Made by a program: the position numbers and the translations under genes
Assembly (NCBI GenBank): GCA_028290765.1
Contig: JAQGJF010000857.1
Location: 1 to 8,485 of the forward strand
Direction: 5' to 3'
Source of the DNA: Tardiphaga sp.
Lineage (GTDB): Bacteria > Pseudomonadota > Alphaproteobacteria > Rhizobiales > Xanthobacteraceae
Length of the DNA: 8,485 nucleotides
Notes under the pieces: model-generated
Databases searched by the model: none
Seen by the model: the letters and a program-made list of their open reading frames with translations, nothing else
Told to the model about the DNA's origin: nothing
In this document: piece after piece, positions 1 to 8,026 of the stretch
Layout of the letters: the number at the start of each line of letters is the position of its first letter
How positions within the stretch are numbered: the first letter of the stretch is position 1

Positions 1-572
1 ATTATGTCGCGACAGGCCCGTGGCTCGATCCCGGCGGGCACGCGCTTGGAACCACCGCGCGGGTTCGTCACGACGTCCCGGAAATCTGGGGCACGGTGCA
101 TTGGGGGCTGCCGCTGGCGGTCCTGCTGACCATCATCGTCGCCGGCCTGTTGAACTTCACGCGCTGGGGCTATGAGGTCCGCATCGCCGGCTCCAATCCG
201 CAGGCCGCGAAATATGCCGGCATGCCGTTCCGGGCGCATCTGATCACGGTGATGCTGCTGTCGGGCGCGATCGCAGGTGTCGCCGGCATGCTGGAAATCG
301 CCGGCACCGTGCACCGGCTGCAAGGCGGCATCTCCAACAATTTCGGCTATCTCGGCATCATGGTCGCGGTCCTGGCGCGCGGCTCCGCACTCGGCGTGCT
401 GGCCGGTGCCGCGCTGATGGCGGTGATCCTCAATTCCGGGATCATCCTGCAGACCCAGGGCCTCAACACCTCCACCGTGCTGGCCATTACCGGCCTGATT
501 CTGTTTTTCACGGCGATCGGCGACGAGCTGGCGCATTACCGCGTCGTTCGCACCGAACCGGCTGTGGCCTGA
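1..572 (+). CDS. BmpA-type ABC importer permease, YufP-like (5' end missing)
   Basis: C-terminal 189 residues of an inner-membrane permease of the BmpA/YufP (BPD_transp_2, branched-chain amino acid/nucleoside) class. The frame is already open at base 3 and there is no start in the window; the GTG at 96 is internal. The visible part begins in a periplasmic loop, followed by a membrane segment at about visible residues 33-51. Next comes a cytoplasmic loop, TRWGYEVRIAGSNPQAAKYAGM (residues 53-74, given here in part as RIAGSNPQAAKYAGM), which is the ATPase-contacting loop typical of the family. Several more hydrophobic helices follow (about 78-100, 115-145 and 158-173). The stop is 9 bases before the next permease gene, so the two are cotranscribed and probably form a heterodimeric channel. 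The natural substrate is not visible. Characterised relatives carry purine nucleosides, and the deaminase genes downstream favour purines. Confidence 0.9.
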   Translation, partial: YVATGPWLDPGGHALGTTARVRHDVPEIWGTVHWGLPLAVLLTIIVAGLLNFTRWGYEVRIAGSNPQAAKYAGMPFRAHLITVMLLSGAIAGVAGMLEIAGTVHRLQGGISNNFGYLGIMVAVLARGSALGVLAGAALMAVILNSGIILQTQGLNTSTVLAITGLILFFTAIGDELAHYRVVRTEPAVA

Positions 573-581
573 AAGACCCGC

Positions 582-1517
582 ATGGATATCATCGCCGGAT
601 TGCTGCAGACCTCGATCCTCGCCGGCGGCGTGCTGGCGCTGGCGGCGCTCGGTGAAGTGCTGGCCGAGCGAGTGGGCGTGGTGAATCTGGGTGTCGAAGG
701 CCTGATGGCGCTGGGCGCCATCACCGGCATCGCCACCGTCATCGCCATGCCAAGCCCGGTACTCGGCTTCATTGCCGCACTTGGCGTCGGCCTGCTGGTC
801 GGGATGATCTTTGCCGGCGCCACCGTCATTCTCAGAGCCAACCAGGTGCTTTGCGGTCTGGCGCTGACGCTGATGGGCACCGGTTTGGCGGCGACCATCG
901 GCAAGGCCTATTCCGGAATGCCGGCACCCGCCACCTTTGCTCCGGTGGCAATTCCCTATCTGAGCGAGATTCCGCTGATTGGCCGCGCCGTCTTCACCCA
1001 GAACATTCTGGTCTATCTGATCTACATCATCCTGCCGGTGGTCCTGCACTTCATCATGTTCCGCACCCGGCATGGGCTCAACCTGCGCGCCGTCGGTGAA
1101 AATCCCGCCGCGGCGGACGCGGCCGGCATTGCGGTGCAGAAGTTCCGGTTCTGCTATGTCGCCGCCGGCGCTTCCCTGGCCTCAGGTGCCGGGGCCTACC
1201 TCACGCTGGCCTTCGTGCCGTCATGGTCAGAAGGCGTGGTCGCCGGCCGCGGCTGGATCGCGGTGGCGCTGGTGATCTTCGCCGGCTACCGGCCGATCAA
1301 CGCGGTGCTGGCGGCGCTGCTGTTCGGCTGCATCACCTCGCTCGGCTTCGTCGGCCAGGCGCGCAACTGGCCGATCGCCGCCCCCATCCTGTCGATGCTG
1401 CCCTATCTCGGCACCATCGCGCTGATCATCGTGCCGGTATTGGCCTGGCATCGGGTGCGCCGGCTGATGGCGGCCCCCGCCGCACTCGGCCAGCCCTATT
1501 ACCGGGACGTCCGCTGA
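582..1517 (+). CDS. BmpA-type ABC importer permease, YufQ-like
   Basis: Complete 311-residue inner-membrane permease, the second channel subunit of a BmpA-class ABC importer. The family signature GVVNLGVEGLMALGA lies at residues 32-46, the cytoplasmic loop RTRHGLNLRAVGENPAAADA at 161-180, and AGRGWIAVALVIFAG at 221-235. About eight hydrophobic segments are spread over residues 10-288, and the short C-terminal tail is basic. Length is normal for the family (about 300). The ATG at 582 follows a weak purine-rich stretch (GAAAGA, 571-576). The stop TGA (1515-1517) shares a base with the ATG of the deaminase gene (TGATG), so the importer and the enzyme block are very likely one operon. Family assignment is firm; the substrate, a purine base or nucleoside, is inferred from context. 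Confidence 0.93.
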   Translation: MDIIAGLLQTSILAGGVLALAALGEVLAERVGVVNLGVEGLMALGAITGIATVIAMPSPVLGFIAALGVGLLVGMIFAGATVILRANQVLCGLALTLMGTGLAATIGKAYSGMPAPATFAPVAIPYLSEIPLIGRAVFTQNILVYLIYIILPVVLHFIMFRTRHGLNLRAVGENPAAADAAGIAVQKFRFCYVAAGASLASGAGAYLTLAFVPSWSEGVVAGRGWIAVALVIFAGYRPINAVLAALLFGCITSLGFVGQARNWPIAAPILSMLPYLGTIALIIVPVLAWHRVRRLMAAPAALGQPYYRDVR

Positions 1518-2923
1518 TGACAACGCTGCTGGTCAAAAACATCGACCACCTCGCCACTTTCGACGACACCCGGCGCGAGTTGCAGGATGGCGCGCTCTAT
1601 GTCCGCGATAATATCATCGAGGCGGTCGGCACCACGGCCGAACTCGGCTCCAGGCAGGCCGATGCGGTGCTCGACCTCGGCGGCCACATTGTCATGCCCG
1701 GCATGGTCAACATCCATCATCATATGTACCAGACCCTGACCCGGGTGATGGTGCAGAACGACGAATTGCTGGTCTGGCTGAAGACCCTCTATCCGATCTG
1801 GGCGGAGCTCGACGACGATGCGATCCGGGTTTCCGCCAGCGTGGCGATGGCCGAGCTGATCCATTCCGGCTGTACCACCAGTTCCGACCATCTCTACATC
1901 CTGCCGAACAATTGTACGCTCGACTCGACCATCGTCGCGGCGCGCCAGATCGGCATGCGCTTTCATGCGGCGCGCGGCGCGATGTCGCGCGGCGAAAGCC
2001 AGGGCGGACTGCCGCCGGACCGCTGCGTCGAGAACGAGCACGCCATCCTCAGGGACGCCGAACGGCTGATCCATCTATATCATGACAATTCCCGCCACGC
2101 GATGAACCGGATCGTCCTGGCGCCCTGCTCGCCGTTCTCGGTGACGCCGAACCTGATGCGCGAAGCCGCGGCGCTGGCGCGTCGGCACGCGGGCGTCCAT
2201 CTGCATTCGCACCTCGCCGAGGAGCTGTTCGAGGAGACCTATTGTCACGACATCTATGGAATGCGGTCGGCCGAATTCGCCGAATCCGTCGGCTGGCTGG
2301 GGCCGGACGTCTGGTTCGCCCATTCGATCTTCCTCACCACCGAAGAGATCAGACGCTTTGCCGAAACCGGCACCGGCGTGGCGCATTGCCCATCCGCCAA
2401 CATGCGCTGCGGCCAGGGCATCGCCAAGATCCGCGAGATGCTGGATGCCGGCGTGCGGGTCGGGCTCGGCGTCGACGGCTCGGCCTCCAACGACACCTCC
2501 AATATGTTCATGGAAGCGCGGCTGGCGATGATGCTGCAGCGGGTGGCGCCGCATCATTATCTGTCGGAGAAGCCGGGCGGCCGCGGCGGCTTCGGCGGCA
2601 CGCCGAAGGCACTTTCAGCGCGGGAAGCGCTGGAAATGGCGACGCGCGGCGGCGCCGCCATTCTCGGCCGTGACGATATCGGTTATCTTGCGCCGGGCAT
2701 GAGCGCCGACTTCATCGCGGTGAAGCTGAACCAGCTCGGCCTGTCCGGCACCCAGCGCGATCCGCTGGCGGCATTGGTGATGTGTGGACCGTTCCGGGTG
2801 GATTACTCCTTCATCGACGGCAAGGAGATCATCCGCAAGGGCGAGTTCCGCGCCTTCGACGTCGAAGCCGCGATGGCCGACCACGCCGGTGTGATGAAGC
2901 GCATCTATGCCAAAGCCGGGTGA
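1517..2923 (+). CDS. 8-oxoguanine deaminase-type amidohydrolase
   Basis: A 468-residue cytoplasmic metal-dependent deaminase of the amidohydrolase superfamily (COG0402), closest by recollection to the 8-oxoguanine deaminases such as Pseudomonas Pa0142, which make urate and ammonia. Visible active-site elements are H67 and H69 in GMVNIHHHMYQTLTR, H232 and the catalytic Glu E235 in HLHSHLAEE, H269 in FAHSIFL, and the metal/proton-shuttle D320 in GVDGSASNDTSN. CPSANMRCG (291-299) is also typical. The N-terminal (1-60) and C-terminal (about 385-468) parts form the usual small beta domain. The start at 1517 overlaps the upstream stop by one base (TGATG) and gives the expected N-terminus MTTLLVKN; longer upstream starts would run through the permease gene. 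Older annotation often calls such proteins hydroxyatrazine ethylaminohydrolase. Isoxanthopterin or isocytosine deaminase are close alternatives that cannot be excluded from sequence alone. Confidence 0.88.
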   Translation: MTTLLVKNIDHLATFDDTRRELQDGALYVRDNIIEAVGTTAELGSRQADAVLDLGGHIVMPGMVNIHHHMYQTLTRVMVQNDELLVWLKTLYPIWAELDDDAIRVSASVAMAELIHSGCTTSSDHLYILPNNCTLDSTIVAARQIGMRFHAARGAMSRGESQGGLPPDRCVENEHAILRDAERLIHLYHDNSRHAMNRIVLAPCSPFSVTPNLMREAAALARRHAGVHLHSHLAEELFEETYCHDIYGMRSAEFAESVGWLGPDVWFAHSIFLTTEEIRRFAETGTGVAHCPSANMRCGQGIAKIREMLDAGVRVGLGVDGSASNDTSNMFMEARLAMMLQRVAPHHYLSEKPGGRGGFGGTPKALSAREALEMATRGGAAILGRDDIGYLAPGMSADFIAVKLNQLGLSGTQRDPLAALVMCGPFRVDYSFIDGKEIIRKGEFRAFDVEAAMADHAGVMKRIYAKAG

Positions 2924-2932
2924 GGCCCCTTG

Positions 2933-2938
2933 AGGAGG
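2933..2938 (+). promoter_or_regulatory. Strong Shine-Dalgarno for the oxygenase-like gene
   Basis: AGGAGG, a perfect Shine-Dalgarno core, ends 8 bases before the ATG at 2947. It is the strongest ribosome-binding site in the window and fixes the start of the Rieske-less gene. It argues that the short protein is translated as such rather than being the tail of a longer product; the preceding gene stops at 2923. Confidence 0.85.
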
Positions 2939-2946
2939 ACCGCAGC

Positions 2947-3804
2947 ATGAGCAGACCCGCGGAAAAGGCCGCGCTCGATCAATGGTACTGCGTCGAGGCG
3001 CTGCAGGATATCGCGCAGGGAAGCGTGGCCAGCCGTCTTTTGGGGATCGATCTCCGCATCGGCCGCGACGCGGCCGGCGCGATCAGCATCACCGCCGAAG
3101 GTCGCGACGACACGCTGCCGACCCGGGAACGCTACGGCTATCTCTGGACCACGCTCGGAAGCCCCGCGACCGACCTGCTGCCGATTCCGGAAGCGGATGA
3201 GCCAGATCGCCGCGTCATTGTCTGCGGCGCGATCTCGGTCAAGACCTCCGGGCTGCGCATCGTCGAGAATTTTCTCGACATGGCGCATTTCCCGTTCGTC
3301 CATACCGATATCCTCGGCGCCGAGCCGCATACCGAGGTGCTGCATTATACGACCGAGATCCGCCGCGACGTCGATGAGGTCTGGGCGACCAACTGCCAGT
3401 TCTTCCAGCCGCAGGCGGCACTTTCGGCAACCGGCGGCATCATGACGCAATACATGTACCGCGTTGCCAACCCGTTCGCGACCATCCTCTACAAGACCTG
3501 CCCCAATGCCGCGAACCGCTGGGATGTGATCTGCCTGTTCGTGCAGCCGCTCGATCCGGATCGCTGCCGGGCGCATCCGGTGATGTTCCTGATCGACGAC
3601 GTCTCGCCGCTGACCGACCTGATCCATTTCCAGCAGCTGATTTTCCTGCAGGATCGCATCATTCTGGAAAACCAGCGTCCGGCGCTGCTGCCGCTGGAGC
3701 CGCGTGCGGAAATTCCGACCCGCGCCGATGCCTCCTCGATCGCCTATCGGCGCTGGCTGAAGGAAAAGGGCATCACCTACGGCGCGACTGTCGCGGCGGC
3801 ATGA
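2947..3804 (+). CDS. Rieske-oxygenase-like protein lacking the [2Fe-2S]-binding region
   Basis: A 285-residue protein related to the alpha subunits of Rieske non-heme iron oxygenases (VanA/dicamba-monooxygenase-like group). The catalytic motif ENFLDMAHFPFVH (residues 107-119) supplies the iron ligands H114 and H119 and the bridging D111. D236 in LQDRIILENQRP fits the third ligand. N-terminal WYCVEALQDIAQG and LLGIDLRIGRD match the first strands of a Rieske domain, and TRERYGYLWTTLG (59-71) matches its end. The part between them, which normally holds CxH and CxxH, is absent: about 20 residues join the two sides, and no CxH occurs anywhere. Family members are usually 330-450 residues; compared with dicamba monooxygenase (340, from memory) roughly 45-50 residues are missing here. 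The frame is intact, with an excellent Shine-Dalgarno. Its place between two purine deaminases suggests a purine or urate substrate (compare HpxD), but that is inference. It may need a separate electron donor, or may be non-oxygenase. Confidence 0.85.
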   Translation: MSRPAEKAALDQWYCVEALQDIAQGSVASRLLGIDLRIGRDAAGAISITAEGRDDTLPTRERYGYLWTTLGSPATDLLPIPEADEPDRRVIVCGAISVKTSGLRIVENFLDMAHFPFVHTDILGAEPHTEVLHYTTEIRRDVDEVWATNCQFFQPQAALSATGGIMTQYMYRVANPFATILYKTCPNAANRWDVICLFVQPLDPDRCRAHPVMFLIDDVSPLTDLIHFQQLIFLQDRIILENQRPALLPLEPRAEIPTRADASSIAYRRWLKEKGITYGATVAAA

Positions 3805-3884
3805 CCGGTCAGCCGTCGCCGCCCGATATCGCCATCGTCCATGCAACCGACAGGGCGCTTGCGCTGCGCGACCGCAGCCTGTGA
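3801..3884 (+). CDS. Possible 27-residue ORF coupled to both neighbours
   Basis: A short frame of 27 codons, beginning MTGQPSPPDIAIVHATDR and ending RDRSL. Its ATG overlaps the oxygenase-like stop as ATGA (3801-3804), and its TGA overlaps a GTG at 3881 as GTGA, the potential upstream start of the guanine deaminase. Such overlaps are typical of translational coupling. It has no membrane segment, signal or recognised domain. It could be a translated leader keeping ribosomes moving towards the deaminase gene, or the 5' stub of a lost gene. The spacing V-x-x-A-T...L-R-x-R-S-L faintly recalls the N-terminus of PDR/VanB-type reductases, which often follow Rieske oxygenase genes, but the match is too short to rely on. 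It may equally be chance. Confidence 0.25.
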   Translation: MTGQPSPPDIAIVHATDRALALRDRSL

Positions 3885-3903
3885 GCGCCGCAACGACCCG
3901 TTC

Positions 3904-3907
3904 AGGA
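3904..3907 (+). promoter_or_regulatory. Shine-Dalgarno deciding the guanine deaminase start
   Basis: AGGA lies 6 bases before the ATG at 3914. No comparable purine run precedes the alternative GTG at 3881. This site is the main reason for preferring the ATG as the start. Confidence 0.5.
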
Positions 3908-3913
3908 TCCCGG

Positions 3914-5284
3914 ATGGACCATTTGCGCGGCAAGGCGTTGCTCGCCGCCGGCTTTCACATGCCGGAGCGTGGCCACGTCGAACAATTGCAGAATGCGCTG
4001 ATCGTTATCGGCGATGACGGCGCGATCATCACCGTGCTCCGTCCAGGCGAGAACGGCTACGCCGAACAGAAGAGCGCATATCGGGCCGCCGGTACCCTCG
4101 TGACCCTGCCGGAAGGCTCATATTTGTTGCCCGGCTTCGTCGACCTGCATGTGCATGCGCCGCAATATCCGCAACTCGGCACCGCGCTCGACGTCCCGCT
4201 CGAGGTCTGGCTGCACAAATACACCTTTCCGCTCGAGGCCCGCTATGCCGATACGGCCTTCGCCAGGCAAACCTACCGTCTGCTGGTCGACGATCTGATC
4301 GCCAACGGCACCACCACGGCGCTGTATTTTGCGACCATTCATCAGGACGCGACGCGGATTCTCGCCGACACCTGCCTTGAGCGCGGCCAGCGCGCAGTGA
4401 TCGGCAAGGTGGCGATGGACAGTGCAGAGCAGTGCCCCGATTATTACCGCGACGCCTCACCGGATGCCGCCATTCGCGGGACGGAGGATCTGATCGGTTA
4501 TGTCAGCCGCCATCCCGATAATGGCGAAGCCCAGGTGAGGCCGGCCATCACGCCACGCTTCATTCCCTCCTGTACCGATGCGACGCTGCAAGGCCTGGGC
4601 GAATTGGCGAAGCAATGCGGCTGTCACGTCCAGACCCATTGTTCGGAAAGCGACTGGGAACATGGCTATGTCATCGCCCGCCACGGCGTGACCGATACCG
4701 AGAGCCTCGACCGTTTCGGCCTGCTCGGCCGCCGCAGCGTCCTGGCACATGCAAATTTCATCACCGGCAAGGACATGGCGACGATCCATGCCCGTAAGTC
4801 GGCTATCGCACATTGCCCGCTGTCCAATGCCTATTTTGCCAATGCGGTATTTCCGCTGCAGGCCGCGCTCGAGAAAGGACTGCATGTCGGGCTTGGAACG
4901 GATATTTCCGGAGGGCCGAGCGGATCGATGTTCGACAGCATGCGCAGCGCGATCATGGCCGCGCGCATGCTGGAGTCCGGCGTCGATCCCGATCTCGCCA
5001 TAGCGAACCGCAGCCGCCGCGCCGGCGCCCGGATCGACTTCCGCGACGCATTCTATCTCGCCACAACTGGAGGCGGCGTCGCGCTCGATCTGCCGGTCGG
5101 ACACTTTTCGCCAGGCTGCCAGTTCGATGCGATAGTGATCGACAGCATGGCGGAACGCGGTACTATCCGGCTTTGGGACGATCTCGATCGCGGCGAACAT
5201 ATCCTGCAGAAGATCCTCTACACCGCATCAAAGCCGAATATTGCGGGAGTCTGGATCGGCGGCCGTCAGGCGCTCCGAGCGTGA
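3914..5284 (+). CDS. guaD: Guanine deaminase
   Basis: Cytoplasmic zinc amidohydrolase that hydrolyses guanine to xanthine and ammonia, feeding guanine into purine breakdown. From ATG 3914 it has 456 residues. Diagnostic elements, with positions in that numbering, are LPGFVDLHVHAPQYPQLG at 72-89 (metal ligands H79 and H81) and EVWLHKYTFPLEARY at 97-111. They continue with NGTTTALYFATIH (131-143), TPRFIPSCTD (213-222), QTHCSESDWEHGY (240-252, H242 and catalytic E245), LAHANF with H279, AHCPLSNAYFANAVFPL (299-315) and GLGTDISGGPSGSM (326-339, D330). These are hallmark guanine-deaminase motifs rather than generic COG0402. An in-frame GTG at 3881 would add 11 residues (MSAATTRSGSR) that look unlike the family; the Shine-Dalgarno at 3904 favours 3914. 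It lies downstream of the oxygenase-like gene, probably in the same transcript, and is the last gene before the intergenic region. Confidence 0.95.
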   Translation: MDHLRGKALLAAGFHMPERGHVEQLQNALIVIGDDGAIITVLRPGENGYAEQKSAYRAAGTLVTLPEGSYLLPGFVDLHVHAPQYPQLGTALDVPLEVWLHKYTFPLEARYADTAFARQTYRLLVDDLIANGTTTALYFATIHQDATRILADTCLERGQRAVIGKVAMDSAEQCPDYYRDASPDAAIRGTEDLIGYVSRHPDNGEAQVRPAITPRFIPSCTDATLQGLGELAKQCGCHVQTHCSESDWEHGYVIARHGVTDTESLDRFGLLGRRSVLAHANFITGKDMATIHARKSAIAHCPLSNAYFANAVFPLQAALEKGLHVGLGTDISGGPSGSMFDSMRSAIMAARMLESGVDPDLAIANRSRRAGARIDFRDAFYLATTGGGVALDLPVGHFSPGCQFDAIVIDSMAERGTIRLWDDLDRGEHILQKILYTASKPNIAGVWIGGRQALRA

Positions 5285-5316
5285 TCCCAGCGAATTTCGG
5301 TTTGCTCATAAATTGC

Positions 5317-5333
5317 GTTTGAACTGTCTAAAC
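5317..5333 (+). promoter_or_regulatory. Imperfect 17-bp palindrome, candidate operator
   Basis: GTTTGAACTGTCTAAAC reads as GTTTnnAC-T-GTnnAAAC, with 6 of 8 positions matching between the two arms. It overlaps the candidate -35 element, where a repressor would act. A match of this quality is expected about once by chance in a region this size, so this rests mainly on location. Confidence 0.25.
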
Positions 5334-5347
5334 ATTGGGCGTGCTAT
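5319..5347 (+). promoter_or_regulatory. Candidate sigma-70 promoter for the second importer
   Basis: TTGAAC (5319-5324) and TGCTAT (5342-5347) are separated by the ideal 17 bases. The -35 agrees at 4 of 6 consensus positions and the -10 at only 3 of 6, so the call is tentative. It would place a transcript start near 5354 and leave a leader of about 70 bases before the ATG at 5427. Confidence 0.35.
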
Positions 5348-5411
5348 TTTCCTCAGCGGTGCGATGATTTTTGATCGGTTCTTCCGAATTTGGGTCAACT
5401 TAGTACAGCAC

Positions 5412-5418
5412 AAGGAAA
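5412..5418 (+). promoter_or_regulatory. Shine-Dalgarno for the BmpA-like binding protein
   Basis: AAGGAAA ends 8 bases before the ATG at 5427. It supports that start over the in-frame upstream starts, which would add 62 residues overlapping guaD and bury the signal peptide. Confidence 0.65.
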
Positions 5419-5426
5419 TCTGCGTT

Positions 5427-6506
5427 ATGCGATGGACTGCAATCCCCGTTTTCGCGGCTGTTCTCACCGGTGGCGCGGCAATCGCCTATGCCGCCGGGTT
5501 TACCCTCCCGGCACCGCCCAAAATTGCCTTCCTGTATTTTGCCGACAAGACCGATGGCGGCTGGACGCAAGCTTTCGACGAGGCGCGCCCGAAGATCGAG
5601 AAAGCACTCGATATGCAGATTCCGTTCGTTGAAAACGTCCCCGAAGTGGCGGGCCAGATCACGCCGGCGGCCGAACGTTTCATCCAGCGCGGCTACAACG
5701 TCATTATCGGCACCGCCTTCGGCTATTCGGATACTTTCAAGGAGCTCTCGCAGAAATACCCGAAAGTGGCTTTCCTCAACGCATCCGGCACCACCAACGG
5801 CGCCAACCTCGAGTCGTTCTACGGCCGTACCTATGAGAGCCAGTATCTCTGCGGCATGATCGCCGGTGCGATGTCGAAGACCGGCAAGCTCGGCTTCGTC
5901 GCAGCGCATCCGATCGGTCCGGTGAACTGGACCATCAACGCCTATGAGATGGGCGCGCTGAAGATGAATCCGAAGGCCACGACAACCGTGATCTTCACCG
6001 GCGCCTGGAACGACCCGGTGAAGGAGCGCGCCGCGGCATCGGCGATGGCCGACCAGGGCATCGACGTCATCGGCCAGCACGTCGATACGCCGACACCGCA
6101 GATCGTCGCGCAGGAACGCGGCATCTATGGCACCGGCCACCATCGCGACTTCCGTGAGTTCGCGCCGAAGGCGACATTGTGTTCGTCGGTCTGGACCTGG
6201 GAAAAGTTCCTGTCGCCAGAGTTGAAGAAAGTCGCCGCCGGAAACTGGGAGCCCAACCCCTATGGCGCCTTCCCCGGCATCAAGGAAGGTGGCACCGATA
6301 TCGCCTGCTGCGGCACCGCGGTTCCCAAGGACGTTATGGACAAGGTCATGGCCGAGCGCGATGCCATCATCGCCGGAAAGAAACTCTTCACCGGACCGAT
6401 CAAGGACACCGGCGGTGTCGAACGTGTCGCCGACGGCAAGTCGCTCGACGACGGCGGCTTGTGGAAGATGGATTGGTACGTGCCCGGCGTGATCGCGCAG
6501 AAATAG
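5427..6506 (+). CDS. BmpA-family periplasmic substrate-binding protein
   Basis: A 359-residue exported binding protein of the BMP (basic membrane protein/PnrA) family, the ligand receptor of the second ABC importer. The N-terminal signal peptide has MRW followed by a hydrophobic core to about residue 19 and an A-Y-A cleavage site at 20-22. There is no lipobox Cys, so the mature protein is soluble periplasmic rather than a lipoprotein. Family features in order are KIAFLYFADKTDGGWTQ (32-48), FVENVPE (67-73), GTAFGYSD (95-102), FYGRTYESQYLCGMIAG (131-147), GFVAAHPIGPVNW (156-168), GAWNDPVKERAAA (192-204), QHVDTPTPQ (217-225) and GPIKD (323-327). Length fits the family. BMP proteins bind purine nucleosides in studied cases; neighbouring guanine and 8-oxoguanine-type deaminases suggest a purine base or nucleoside here. 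The ATPase gene follows after 17 bases. Confidence 0.93.
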   Translation: MRWTAIPVFAAVLTGGAAIAYAAGFTLPAPPKIAFLYFADKTDGGWTQAFDEARPKIEKALDMQIPFVENVPEVAGQITPAAERFIQRGYNVIIGTAFGYSDTFKELSQKYPKVAFLNASGTTNGANLESFYGRTYESQYLCGMIAGAMSKTGKLGFVAAHPIGPVNWTINAYEMGALKMNPKATTTVIFTGAWNDPVKERAAASAMADQGIDVIGQHVDTPTPQIVAQERGIYGTGHHRDFREFAPKATLCSSVWTWEKFLSPELKKVAAGNWEPNPYGAFPGIKEGGTDIACCGTAVPKDVMDKVMAERDAIIAGKKLFTGPIKDTGGVERVADGKSLDDGGLWKMDWYVPGVIAQK

Positions 6507-6523
6507 CCGCGGCCTCGCCGTCG

Positions 6524-8018
<1,495 letters not shown>

Positions 8019-8026
<8 letters not shown>

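Larger units (their letters stand above)
5285..5426 (+). other. Intergenic region between guaD and the second importer
   Basis: These 142 bases are the only sizeable non-coding gap in the window and are clearly AT-richer than the genes around it. No convincing rho-independent terminator (GC stem plus T run) follows guaD, so read-through into the binding-protein gene is possible. The region contains a candidate promoter, an imperfect palindrome and a Shine-Dalgarno, listed separately. TCGG/CCGA at 5375-5387 could form only a 4-bp stem. I did not recognise a purine-type riboswitch. Confidence 0.7.

Noticed and set aside
1223..1516. 98-codon upstream extension of the 8-oxoguanine-type deaminase
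   Set aside because: It lies wholly inside the permease gene in another frame and reads as Arg-rich noise; the ATG at 1517 gives the normal family N-terminus.
3553..3576. CRAH (residues 207-210) in the oxygenase-like protein as a possible Rieske CxxH
   Set aside because: It lies far into the C-terminal catalytic domain, with no CxH partner and no surrounding Gly/Pro-rich cluster loops, so it cannot be the missing cluster site.
5241..5426. 62-codon upstream extension of the BmpA-like protein
   Set aside because: It would overlap guaD and place the signal peptide internally. The Shine-Dalgarno at 5412 and the typical signal sequence at 5427 settle the start.
5285..5426. Purine or xanthine riboswitch ahead of the second importer
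   Set aside because: The context would suit one, but I saw no matching conserved core or stable multi-helix fold; only a 4-bp stem was found at 5375-5387. A covariance-model search would be decisive.
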